Assembly (NCBI RefSeq): GCF_026151205.1
Contig: NC_087072.1
Span: 17,003,669 to 17,067,668, forward strand
Length of the DNA: 64,000 bases
Direction of reading: 5' to 3'
From: Bolinopsis microptera
Lineage: Eukaryota; Ctenophora; Tentaculata; Lobata; Bolinopsidae
Positions 22,742-34,212 of this stretch are shown here, in pieces. Position 1 is the stretch's first letter; each line of letters begins with the position of its first letter. The notes below the pieces were generated by a model. It worked only from the letters and a program-made list of their open reading frames with translations, made no database searches and was not told the origin of the DNA. A program made the position numbers and the translations under genes.

Positions 22742-24801
22742 AGATAGCCCGGTAAACTAATGGTCGGGTAGCAGATAGGACTTCACATCACTCAACCATG
22801 ATCGGTGGGAACGGTAAGGCTGTGTGTTATCTTAGTTTTGCGTTGGTGATGCATTTGATGTCTGTACTGTGTCTTGGTCGCTCTATTTGCTGATTGTTCG
22901 CTCTTGTGTTTTCGCTCACGGATTAATCACGCGAAAATCATTGCAGCTCTGTGGCTAATCACACTTTCATTTTTGTGATGTACTCTTCAACTGTGGTGAT
23001 TTTATAGCGTGCCTCTTTTATACACGTTTATTTCTGGTTAAGTAAACTATAAATATGCATGTCGACTGTATTGTATGACGCTTCCTTTCTCTTCAGTCTC
23101 AAATTTGCATATATTTTTCGCTCCTTTACGAAATTAGAATAAAATCCGTTTGTTTGTTGCTTATTAAGCACCGTTTTATGATTATTTTATCTTATTTGAC
23201 TCCCAACAGCCGTTTCTTGTACTGTGGCAGGGAGGCAGCCTTTATAGTTCTTAAAGATACCACCTCCAAGCTTTCTTGTTAATTACACTTTTATTTTTAG
23301 ATATTGTGAAAGCACGGCTTAACGTTTGAAGACCTTTGGTGAACGAATTCGTGACAGCTTTGCAGTCCTCACAAACCTGAACCTATCAATATGGGGTAAC
23401 CGCACAACTTTACTTTGAGGGTATACCTGACCCGTACCTTGGGTGTACCCTTACCGTACCATAGTTTAAGGAATGGGAAATTCTATTAGCGGGGTTATTT
23501 CGTCGACTGTGAACTGTTCACTTTGACTCCGAGTTTTTGGAATTATACGATCATATTTAAGTTATGTATCTTGAAAATCAAAGTGAGTTTATTGGAAAAC
23601 CAGTATTTATTGTGAGCCTTAGTATTCTCACTACGCGATAACATTTAAAGGTTCATTCTTATCTTACAAATTTGTGTTTGACGATATAATGACCAATATA
23701 TGGTACAGTCAATCATTCCTCTTCATAATTATTTCAATTCCATTCTTTTATTCTTCTAAAAAAAACGGCGACATTTTGTTGAAAATGAACGCTATTTCCT
23801 TACCGTTTTATTGAGAGGTAGGATCCCGGCGCTCGTTGCGTGGGCGCTGCCTCGTTCGCATTGATCACTCGGACAATTTATATTCACTTTTTCTCTCTCA
23901 CTATTTCAACGCTTTCTTCAAAGGATACGATTCTGATCCAGTTTAATAGTCTTTTCATTTATTTACAAGTACGCTTTTTTAATAATATCCTCGGCCTGCA
24001 TTTCGACAAAAATGTATTAAGCGATTTTATTCAATGTTTTGGTATGAGGCTTCAAGAGTAGGAATAACACAGAGTGTCGTTTTCCATTTATTGTATTCGT
24101 TAGTGGATTTATAAAGTTTGGTTTAATAGTTTAAAATTAAATTGGCTGACAGGTATAAAACTAACTGTTCGGTATTCACTTTTCTACCAAAGTGCTGTTG
24201 TTTAGTGTCAGTATTATATGAGTTTAATGAGTTACGTTATGGGTTTAAACGGGTGATATATGTTTTTAATAGAGATGGTTAAATTGTACCTAGCTTTTTA
24301 TCAATTTGCTGCGCAGTGCACTTCTGTTACATGACATTTTTGACTTTTTCTCAACAAACAAAAGGACATTATCCTCGGACAGATTTGGGGAATTTATGAG
24401 CCGCTCAAGATTGAACTATAAAATATCATGTTGTTTTTTATTGATAATTGTGAGTATATCAACATGAATGATGAAATATATGTAAAAAGTGTGTGATAGT
24501 CACTCAAACATAATACCTCAAAAGACATTCCACAGTAAACCGTTGGAAGACAAAAAATTAATTTGGATAAAGTACTTTAAGGTAAAAACCTTTTCCTATT
24601 CTTAAAGTAAAATCCGTTCAAGTCTCTTTTGCAAAGATTTTTCAAGCATAAATAATAATACGGTAATAATAAGGCGAAGACATAAGTTTGGAGGCACAAT
24701 AAGATACACACTGTGGTAACACAGTATATTTAACAGTTTGTACAAGTTTTGTCTATACTCAAAGATTACAGGCATCTAATACTGAATTGAAAAATTGTTT
24801 A
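22742..24801. other. Intergenic, no gene seen
   Basis: AT-rich sequence with short frames only. Nothing with clear termini or motifs. Confidence 0.4.
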
Positions 24802-24948
24802 TTATGTAAAATTAGGCATTTCATACAGTAAACACAGCTGATATTCTCGCTGCATGCTGGAAATCGTTTCTGGGATATCAGCATCGGACGCAAGCTCTTG
24901 GAGTCGCTGTACTACCGCTGCTGGAATTTCTCCACCACACGTGCCCTG
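24802..24948 (-). CDS. Candidate terminal exon of an unidentified minus-strand gene
   Basis: On the minus strand, a GATTTTAG acceptor is followed by 49 codons ending in TAA, with AATAAA (24798-24803) overlapping the stop. The peptide is amphipathic and protein-like (VVQRLQELASDADIPETISS). A longer minus-strand open frame (about 25247-25463) could be the preceding exon, although the plus strand is also partly open there. No family recognised. Confidence 0.35.
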   Translation of the reverse strand, partial: QGTCGGEIPAAVVQRLQELASDADIPETISSMQREYQLCLLYEMPNFT

Positions 24949-25246
24949 CTAAAATCAGCTTAATTTCTTAAATTCCGTTTCCAATTTTCGCATGTTGGAA
25001 CGAACTTTAATTAGTCATGCGCAGATGTCATTGCGATACATAATTGTCCCAGTGACATGCTTATTAAGACGAAAAGGTTTAAAAGGTTATCCCCGTGCTT
25101 AAAATTTAAACAGTCTTTAGCAAAAGCAGCAATTTGCGATTTTTTGAGATCATCTTTTTAATGAACATGTCCCTGATTGTAATAGTGATTATTAAGCATA
25201 TCTCGCATTGAAGCTGTTGCATCAATTAGCAATTCAGTTTTTATGA

Positions 25247-25463
25247 CTATAATGTCCTCATGCTGAAACAAGGGGCTACTGCGTTTGATCTTTTGTTATG
25301 TGAGTCAAGCACATGTTGCTGGTCGAGCATCATGACGTTATGGATTTTGAAAGCAGGGAAGCTGCTTGGGATGCTGCTTCGCGGAAGCTGCTCTATCTCC
25401 GTTTTTACAGACTTTCCCCCTTCAGACGTGGAGTCAGCAAGACGAGAACCGGCTGCGATTCGT
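25247..25463 (-). CDS. Possible upstream exon of the same minus-strand gene
   Basis: An open minus-strand frame of about 72 codons containing a stretch such as IPSSFPAFKIHNVMMLD. A GTGCTT or GTCATG donor could join it in phase to the exon at 24948. The evidence is only frame and composition. Confidence 0.2.
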
Positions 25464-25739
25464 GCCTAGTGGCGTTTCTCTCTGTCTGTTCTTTTTAATG
25501 CGATCAGATTGTCACGGAAATGATGGATTGTAGCGTACTTTACAGCCTCGACAAGTTACTGTTTCCACATGATATCGTTTAATATGAGTGAGAACTGGGG
25601 TATTGCCAAAGTAGGTGGAGAAAACTCTGTTTTTATTTCATATGTTGAATGTAAACCGAAAACCACTACAAAGTATTGTTGGGCTGTTGGTTTGTACATT
25701 TAGTATGTCTATGATTTATGGTAACCATCGGTAACCTAC

Positions 25740-25920
25740 CAGGGACAAAAGGATTTCGGCGGCTATGTACGAAATCGCGAAATTTCCCATTCTCCGCCGA
25801 CAAAATTTTGATGGATGTTTTTAATGTTTTGCCTCGTTTTTTAATTTCCCTGAATTTCGCTCGGTTACACGCGATTGTTGGCCAAATTAAGTTAGACGCG
25901 AAATCCCCTGTTGTTCCCTG
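25740..25920. mobile_element. hAT-like MITE, 181 bp
   Basis: Ends CAGGGACAAAAGGATTTCG and the near-complement finishing GTTCCCTG. CAGGG termini are typical of hAT elements. The flanks TAACCTAC and TAACTAC look like a slightly decayed 8-bp duplication. Confidence 0.6.
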
Positions 25921-28184
25921 TAACTACTGATACTTATGAGGATGACGTTTGTTCAGCGATCTGCTCTTATTCCTGACTTCTCTGCTTCCGCTTTCTCTCG
26001 GATTCACCTGCTCGATAATTTGTCATGTAAAATCACTGTAACTTAATAGATTAGACGGGAAACTTGATTTTTAAAACGTTTTACTGTAGCTTTCTAGTTT
26101 GTAGATCGCTGGTACTTGAGTCGCAGTTCATGCATGCCTATTATGAGTATGATATTTAGCGGTTTGATAATTAGCAGTATCTTGGTTTGCGTTTTTTCTA
26201 AAAAAACATATTTACAAAATTACAAAGTCACTCTACTGGACGGTACTACAGAGAAGACGTCAAAAAACTGTTTCTCCTATCCTATATACTGTGTTGTAGG
26301 AATTAGTACCTGGCTCGTTGTACTTTTAGGCTTCATGAGCCGGAGGAGTTGGCGGCAGGGGGACGCCGTCTGAAAACATGCGCTGGGCGGGGTATACTCT
26401 GGTCGGGAGGTGAAGGTGGGGGTGCGGGGTGCGGTGACTGACGCTTACTCCTTCTGCCGTCTTGCTCCATGTTGCTAAATGATGGGGTTTCGTTGTTGGT
26501 GACTATAGAGCGCAGTCATGGCTAAACTTATCAATACGTGTTAGATAGAGTGGGGGTTCTTTGTCAAAAGATGAAAAGACTCGAGTATATGATGCTCGTC
26601 ATTTATGTTCTTGTTTCGAGCTCGGCGGTGTTCTGGGGTCGTTGCGCCTACGCTACGCTCCAGTTCAATCTGGTTACATCAAGCGAAATCAAGCTTTACA
26701 CACGCAGACAGCCGTTCCAGAGCTTCTACGGATACTGTATATACGAGAACACGCTCTCTCTCTCACTCTTCACTCTCTTCTGCTCTCTCTCTTCTCTCAG
26801 TCTCTGAGTCTAATTCGACCGTATAATTGAGATAAGCGCGTATTTATTAGCGGCTCCCTCTTGGATGATGACCGATGCTATTGACAGGAAGGTCTTACAC
26901 ACCCCGCAGAGAATGGGCGATCACCCGTCCGCTTGATTATATGCAATAATTCCTCGAGGCCCCGGAGATCCTTAGGAGCTGGGTCCACAGTAAGAGTTCG
27001 GTTACAGTTCGGACGATACCGAACATAGGCTACTACTGCATTATGTATGGATCCGCGTCGCGAGTTACTTACTCAGTAAGCTTGCGCACGCGGTCGTGAA
27101 GCTTGTCTATTAATGAAGTTAATTCTAGTTATAGTATAAAAGTTATAACTTGTAGTGTTTTTTTAAGACTAAGATAAGGTCTGATATGCTAATGAACGAT
27201 CATTTACTCTGATCATTTCCTGTTTTAATAAAATTGTGCTTCTATGTTCTAGTGCATCAATGATATCACGTTCAACTAAGTGGCTTGGTCTTCTTGTTCT
27301 TCAAGGACGTCTTTATGAATAACATGGAATAGTGAACTACGGATTCTCCTTTGAAGTCCTGATGTGACTGACACTGTAGTTACACGTCTGAGGGCAGTGA
27401 GGGAGAGGCGTAACGGAGCCAGCAAGACCTCATGGAAGTTTCGTAAATCTAAATAACATTTTTATTTTATTCAAAGCTCCTTCGCCGAGCGTTGAAGGCT
27501 CTTGATGTATTCTATGGAAATGACCTTCTATTAGTGGTGGACTTTAAACAAAGCCACATACTGATACTTCATTAATGTGGTAGCTATTCAGCTATGTAAG
27601 TGATTCGGTCCTAAGGGACCCTGTGTACACTGGGTTCTATTGTTCTATTCTTTGATTGGGAATCAAATGGCTTGACGGGTGCATGCTAGTGGAAATACTT
27701 TCCCGAGCTGCATCCAGGAAACTGTTTTCTGCTACTAATGAGCTAGGTGGGGCGGCTATCTTTTACCAGTGTTGGAATTTACATTTAGGACTGAAAAACG
27801 TTTGTAACATGAATGCTAAGCGTTTAAGAAGCCCAAGGACTCAGATTAAGCAACCTACTAACAGTGTACTAAAAAAAAAAATTTTGTCATATAAGGTTGG
27901 GACTAATGTAAATAAAGTACAAGCCTCTTAATTCAAAATATTTATAGCTTCTCTTAATGTCCTATTTCGGTTGTCATAGTTTACAATTTGCTAATGCCTT
28001 ATGATGTTTTGAGAACCTAAAACTGACTATTTCAGATCAACTTAACATATCATAACACGTTACAATATATATATATTTCGCAGATAAAATCGACCATGAC
28101 GTGAAGTCAAAGTTTAATTGAAAGCCCTGTTTTATAATAATTCCTTTAATCATAAATAAAATAAGAGCTTAAACCACGAATCAG
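25921..28184. other. Intergenic, no confident gene
   Basis: A frame at 26134-26373 would give a 79-aa peptide with two hydrophobic segments, but nothing else supports it. A CT-rich tract lies at about 26750-26815. No recognised gene or element. Confidence 0.35.
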
Positions 28185-28655
28185 TTAACTAGAAGTTAAC
28201 TTGAGGTAATATTCTTTTGGTGATTGTATATATAATATAATAATTTTAAAAATTTGGGGTCTTATCAAAGCTTTGTAAATGGATATCATCACAGATTTTT
28301 CCCTGATAATCAGATTTCTAACAATCCAACATATCATTCTGTTGGCTTTAGATATTGAAGCCTTTATCTGTTCATTCCATAGCAGAGAGTTATGGGTTAT
28401 AACTCCCAAGTCTTTTTCCTGTACAGATTCTGCCAATGTAACTCCATTAAGAGAATAACTTGGGTTATCGTTAACATCTAAATGCATTACCGAACACTTA
28501 GTAGGATTAAACTTTAAAAGCCATTTACTCTCCCACATCTCTAGTTCGTTCAGATCATTAACTATAGTTTCATGCTCGGAGGCATTAGCTATAAGCTTAA
28601 GATCATCAGCAAATATTTTAACTTTACTTTTAATGTTATCTGGTAAATCATAGAT
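28185..28655 (-). pseudogene. Non-LTR retrotransposon reverse-transcriptase fragment
   Basis: Minus-strand translation gives an RT palm: the catalytic F-A-D-D box (codons at about 28601-28614), then WLLKFNPTKC and EKDLGVITHNSLLWNEQI, and a later ALIRPQIF. These are standard blocks of CR1/Jockey-like ORF2 proteins. It is open for about 150 codons but truncated at both sides. Confidence 0.85.
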
Positions 28656-28850
28656 TTGCCATAATGAGGCTTTTGTCCTGGCTGGTCTTGGCTGCCAGAA
28701 GTGTTGCTACTCGTTTAAAGAACATGGTAGCTTGTGGGCCCATACCTCCGGTGGTCGAGAATACAAGGCAATTGCACACAAACCTCGCTTCTCGATTAGG
28801 AACATGACAGACAACAATAAAAATTCCGTATACCACTGCAGCTGATCTCC

Positions 28851-29568
28851 AGGTATAATGTATGGCTTGGAGGTTAGCGCTCGATTCCTAAACGATTGAA
28901 TATTGGTGAGCCGCGCGCAAAAATTAAATGTTAAGTTTAAATTCATAACTATGGATTAAATTATATTTTTAAAATTGATAAGTCGTTTGAAACTTTTTAT
29001 ACATAAGATGTTAAAAACAAAAGCAAATAAATAAATAATTAATTAGTACTTAAAGTATAATTTAATTCATTTTGAAATTCCAATTTTGCGTTTGGCTCAC
29101 TGTACAATTTAAAAATTTAATTTTCAAGCAGGTATAATTTATTTAAATAAGCTCCGCCGGTTGTTTCAAAAGTCAACAAAATGGTTATAAATGATTGAAA
29201 GATTTTAAAATAAAACATTTTATCAAGCTTTACGGTAACAAATTCACATAGCTATGTGTATACGCGTACTGCGTGACGCGCTTAAGCGAAATGGCTTTGG
29301 TTAGAGCAAGCGAAAAAATTTAAGTAAAATAAAATGAAACTTGTTAAGTACAAAATAATTATTTAATTATATTTGTTTTTCTTTTTGATATCTTAAGTGA
29401 GAACATTCTCAAATGACTTTTCAATTTTAGAAATATAACTAAGTTCATATTTTTGAATTTAAACTTGACATTTAATTTTTGCGCGCGGCTCACCAATCTT
29501 CAATCACCAATCTTCAATTCCTAATCTTTAGGAATCGAGCGCTAACCTGTACTCCATACATTATACCT
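28851..29568. mobile_element. Fold-back element with TIRs of about 90 bp
   Basis: The arm beginning AGGTATAATGTATGG (28851) reappears inverted, ending at 29568. It includes the GCGCTCGATTCCTAAA block and the TTGCGCGCGGCTCACCAAT block. The right arm has a small internal duplication (CACCAATCTTCAAT twice). The 500-bp centre is AT-rich and non-coding. Confidence 0.7.
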
Positions 29569-31380
29569 GCAATTAAGTTGTAGTCGTATTTGGCATTTGC
29601 ATTGTATTGTTGTCTGTCATCTTTCTAATCGACCAGCAAGGTTTGTTTAGTTAGTTCAGACTCACTAGTAAATAGTAGTTACCGTAAACAAGACGAGACG
29701 TTGCCAAAGGTTTAAGTTTTCTTGTCTAGTTGCAATGCCCGCCAAGAATTACCTATCGACAGGCCCTGACAGCCAAATCTGTTTTTGTGAACTCTACTTG
29801 CAAATATTGACATCTTGAGATTGCTGTGATAGGACGAATTTGATCCCAGGGGCTCCCACCCACCGCTTCGGCGGCAAGTTGATACACTTTCCACAAGCTA
29901 TTTTGGTCTATTCGATGTGAGATGTTTCAGGTGCAGGGTTGGCGGTCCCTCCTTTTCAATTAAACATTCCTAGTTGAAAACAGTGTCTGGAAGATTGCTT
30001 TTCTTACGTTTCTTATACTTGGGAAATGAAAAAAGATATTCAGTGTTTAAAATACTTTTGGCCTAAGTTAGACATGGACATGTTCAAACCTAGTTGGTGG
30101 TTTGTTTCATTTTTCCCACTCTTCACTATTGAAATCTGTAACATTTCAAGAAAAACTGAAACTACTGACAAAAACTAGACCCTTTGACTGAGGGCACCCT
30201 TAAATCAGAATTTTTGTAACATATTCAGGCCCTGAGATATAGCAGTTTAGTTGGGGGCCCTGGATATTGAATTTTGTAATGCACTTCTGTGTTACACTTT
30301 TTCAATGGGTTGTTAGAGAAACTTGTGGATAGTTTTTGAAGTTCAGACCAGTTTTTCTAGGTCACAAAGGGTTCCATCAACCATATTCTTGACCAAATTT
30401 TGTACTTGGGCCCATATATATTGTAACATTAGAAAGTAAATGTATAGAGTATGTATCCTAGTGTGAGGGGTGTTAGGCAAGCTATATTATAGCTGTTGAA
30501 GCTCAGACCAGTTTTCCTAGGTCATAAAGGGTTCCATCAACCATATTATTGACCAGATTTTGTACTTGGGCCCAAAACATTAAATTTTGTAACGTTGTAA
30601 TGATATTTAAATTAAAAGTTTTAAATATCCAACCTTTAATCTAATTAGCTTTATTCATTTGATTAAATTTACCGCGTTCTGTTGCGGATTGTCAATTCAA
30701 ATTGTTAAAAAATTCAACAATTTGGTCCCAATTACCATTTTTTTAAATTTGTTAATTTGTTTCATGTTTTTATTTGAATGCATCAACCAACTTAAAACCA
30801 ATACTAGATCAAACAACTCTGTATATCATATTTATTTATAACCATGTTACGTTATTCAAAGAAATGGGCCTTTTATTGATTATGAACCATATACCAAGAT
30901 TGTGGTAATGCCTTTATACAAGAATTGCTGCACTAATAACCTGGTTTGAGATTGAAATACATATCCTACACTAGCTGTGGTTGTAACAAAATATTAAGAT
31001 ATCATGACAACAAGATGTTAGGTACATTTTGGGCCTTATAATGAAATCATAAGTGGGCCTTTTTTCATTCCACAGCTAAGCAAATACCTAAAGTACATTT
31101 ATGTGAATTTTTAGAAATAAATAATTGGCTGAACCATTGAAAAGTGTAACCAAATGTTTCATTTCTCAACATAACTGGGCCATTTTACAATATTATTCAT
31201 AGCCGATGACCGATGGGCCATTGTTAGCCCCAAGCAGTTTGGTCCCTCTTTCCTGCCACTCAGCATTGCCTACTGTAAAGTAGAAATTTTTTAAGACAAT
31301 AGAGAAACTGACCTTGTTTCACTAAATTCCCCTTAATTCAACCACTTACCATAATAAAAATACTAACAACCAAATAAAGT
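29569..31380. other. Repeat-derived non-coding DNA
   Basis: About 30000-30080 is a reverse-complement copy of the sequence just before the transposase start (34140-34210). At 30325-30430 and 30485-30595 a unit of about 160 bp occurs twice (shared GGGTTCCATCAACCATATT). TGGGCC recurs irregularly downstream. No gene. Confidence 0.5.
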
Positions 31381-31384
31381 TTTT

Positions 31385-31500
31385 TTAAATAATTATATAC
31401 AATCACCAAAGAATATTTCCTCAAGTTTACTTCTAGCTAACTAATTCGTGGTTTAAGCTCTTATTTTATTTATGATTAAAGGAATGTAAAATAAAACTTT
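31385..31500 (+). repeat. Inverted copy of the retrotransposon 3' region
   Basis: Reverse complement of about 28140-28230, covering the end of the RT frame and its flank. Together with the RT fragment it shows two copies of one retrotransposon in opposite orientation. Confidence 0.65.
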
Positions 31501-31639
31501 TCATTTCATTGGAGACCATTTGGTCTGACAATTATAATCATCTCTGAAAGTTTCAAGACCATTGCAAGTAATTATAAATGGACTTATTGTAATAATGAGA
31601 TAATTGTCCATTTTGGCAGTGAAACAAAATCCACAACCA

Positions 31640-31725
31640 GGGTTGAAAATGTCCAGACACACTGTTTATTTAACCGTCATAGGAAAATAGATTTGTAACA
31701 TTAAAAATATAATTGTCTGCATTGA
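31640..31725 (-). repeat. Inverted copy of the transposon 5' region
   Basis: Reverse complement of about 34085-34150 (shared CCTATGACGGTTAAATAAAC). This suggests a partial or non-autonomous relative of the transposon at 34.2 kb lying upstream in reverse. Confidence 0.6.
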
Positions 31726-32524
31726 CTTTCCTGAATCTGTTTTTAATTAAAGGCAGCCAAATTTTGAATTGAGATAATATTGGTATGCTAAATTAGAGTA
31801 AAGTATATTCAAGTATATTAAAGTACATAAAAGTATATTTAACTTGAAGTATTTTACTTAATAATATATTAATACTTGAACATGGCAACCCCCTTCCCAA
31901 TTTGACTATTATTTTATTTGATGGGGGCTTCTCATTGGCTGTTTATGACGCCATCAGTATACATGTGGAGTGGGACCTTGAACATGCCATTTAGAATCAG
32001 AATTAGAATTAGGATTATAATTAAATTTACACAGCAATACATTAAGAGTAAAGAATAAAAAATAATTCAAGAAGCTTAATCTGCTCTGCAGGACATTCAA
32101 GTCAGTCGAAAACTGTTAGTAGAATACCCTTCTAGGGACATAAAGATATAGCATGTAAAACATAATAAGTGATAAATTAATGAGTGATAAAATAAGATAT
32201 GATTTAACAGTGAACTGTGGGCATGAAGGTAACAATTTATGTTGAAAATTTATGATGAAAATTACATAGATTAGATGCCCACTTTGGAATTTCGTTAGTA
32301 ATATCATTTACAGTTACACATAGAAGTATAAAACAATAATAAAATGGCAATGAGAACAAGTGGGAATGAATAAGGAGATGTTTAAAGTTCTACCTCTGAA
32401 AATAAGTTTTAAATAGGATTCAAAATTTTAAAGTTTAACTTATTAGATTTGATAAGGTAATATAATAATGCAGGGGGCCTTTCCACCCGACAAAAACTCC
32501 AACACTTTAAAAAATTTTCAGTTG

Positions 32525-32875
32525 TCACATAGCTTGAGTGTAGAAATAGTCGAAACTATTGTTTATTTCATAGGATGAGACTCCTTGAATTACATGTGAC
32601 ATAAATTTAGATTTCATACATTGTGAGAATTTTACACTACATTCTATAGTCCTTATGTTCTCTGGAATTGTATACCAACATTTTGCACCTAAATATGTAA
32701 AGGTTTTGTGTGCTCTGGATTTGTGAATATAAAGGTTGCACCTCTCAGCATCACGTGATCCTCCGGATACATAACAAAATTGACCGGTGAATGATGATGG
32801 TACAGCCTCATTAATAAGTTTATACATATAAGTTGATAAATAGAGTTGTCTTCTTAAATTTGTAAGGGTAATCAC
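32525..32875 (-). pseudogene. C-terminal fragment of non-LTR retrotransposon ORF2
   Basis: The minus-strand frame has the usual ORF2 tail pattern: LRRQLYLSTYMYKLINEAVP, a central R/H-rich part, then AKCWYTIPENIRTIECSVKF. This resembles the conserved 'W..LP..ir' ending of CR1/L2-like proteins. No RT core is attached. Confidence 0.7.
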
Positions 32876-33899
32876 TTAATGTTTCGATATACATTTACTG
32901 ATGGTTTCCGCCAATAAACATCCAGAGTAAATTTTGCTACTTTCTTGTATAATATAATATATTATATCAATCTTAATTCTTAACTTAATTCTCTTGAGAA
33001 TTAAGTTTGGTTTTGGCAGCCTTACACCATATTATGTGCAGGTAATCAAATTAGGGGTACATTGTTCAACGGTTTCTGCTTGGCCCAACATTCTGGACTT
33101 TCAAGGTTTTCTACTCTAGCAGCAGGGGGTGTTTAGTGTGCACTTTATACTGCTGAATAAATATGGGACCACACCCATATTACATATTAGGCACATATGT
33201 GGGAAATTTGTATCTCAGCTTCTGAAGGGTGTAGAGACTTAAACTTGAGCTTAAAATTACTGCAATACTAAAGTTTATTTTGGTGCTGCTAAGATGCTGA
33301 AGCTCCCGCTGAGTCAGGGACTTACTTATAGATAAAAATGAGAAACACTGATATTTACATACATGTTACATGGCAAGATCTCCATCCAAAAGGATTAGTC
33401 TGCATCGACTGCGTCATTACTTTGTATTTAGCAACTTCGGCGGGTAACATTTCTCCACCCCTTTCGATCTGCAGCTAATCTTCTCATGCCCTACAATTAT
33501 ATTCAACACATGGTCTCCGGCCTCTGCAGGGTTATTCTGGGCTAGAATTATTTGGGTACCACTGCCCAACTTCTATCAGTAGTTCAGCCCTGGCTTAGGT
33601 GGCAAAATTTCTTGGTTGCCCTCAGGCGCATATATTATATATGGATTTTATATCCATCTCACTTCATACGAACCACAATAGCAGAATGTTCATTATATTC
33701 ATTTGCAGGCTATTGAGCAGATTCGGGGTCTATATTGCTCAGTTTTGAAAATATTCATTTCAACCTGTTTTTCTAAGGTATGAACTTGGGCTTAAAATAC
33801 TTATTCGTATTTAATCAAAGCAACATCAAATCATTAGACTCATTACACAACTCAATTAGATTATTCCGTAAACTTTGTTCAATGGCCTCAATCCACATG

Positions 33900-34000
33900 A
33901 GACAGCAGACACACAAATGAAGTAACTTCTATAGCTGAAGTTATTTCATTTTGTAAAATAAGTAACTTCCATGACCTAGAAAGTTACTTCCAATCACAAG
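33900..34000 (+). repeat. AAGTAACTTC-type repeats upstream of the transposase
   Basis: Four variants of the short palindromic motif AAGTAACTTC lie within about 100 bases. They may be 5' subterminal motifs of the transposon, matching the motif cluster on the 3' side. Confidence 0.4.
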
Positions 34001-34212
34001 CTTGACCATCACAAATTGTGGTTTCGGTTATTTAGCAATACAACCAGTTTAGTAATACAGTTAAATTCTTGAACTGTTAGGACAATACCAAACATTTTTA
34101 ACGTTACAAATATAATTTCCTATGACGGTTAAATAAACAGTGTATCTAACCTAGGCCAAAAGTATTTTTAACACTGAATATCTTTTTTTCATTTCCCAAA
34201 CATCTCAGTATT

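Noticed and set aside
26116-26830. Overlapping frames of 73-89 codons
   Set aside because: Most begin at non-ATG codons, end in a CT-rich repeat and lack motifs or splice partners.
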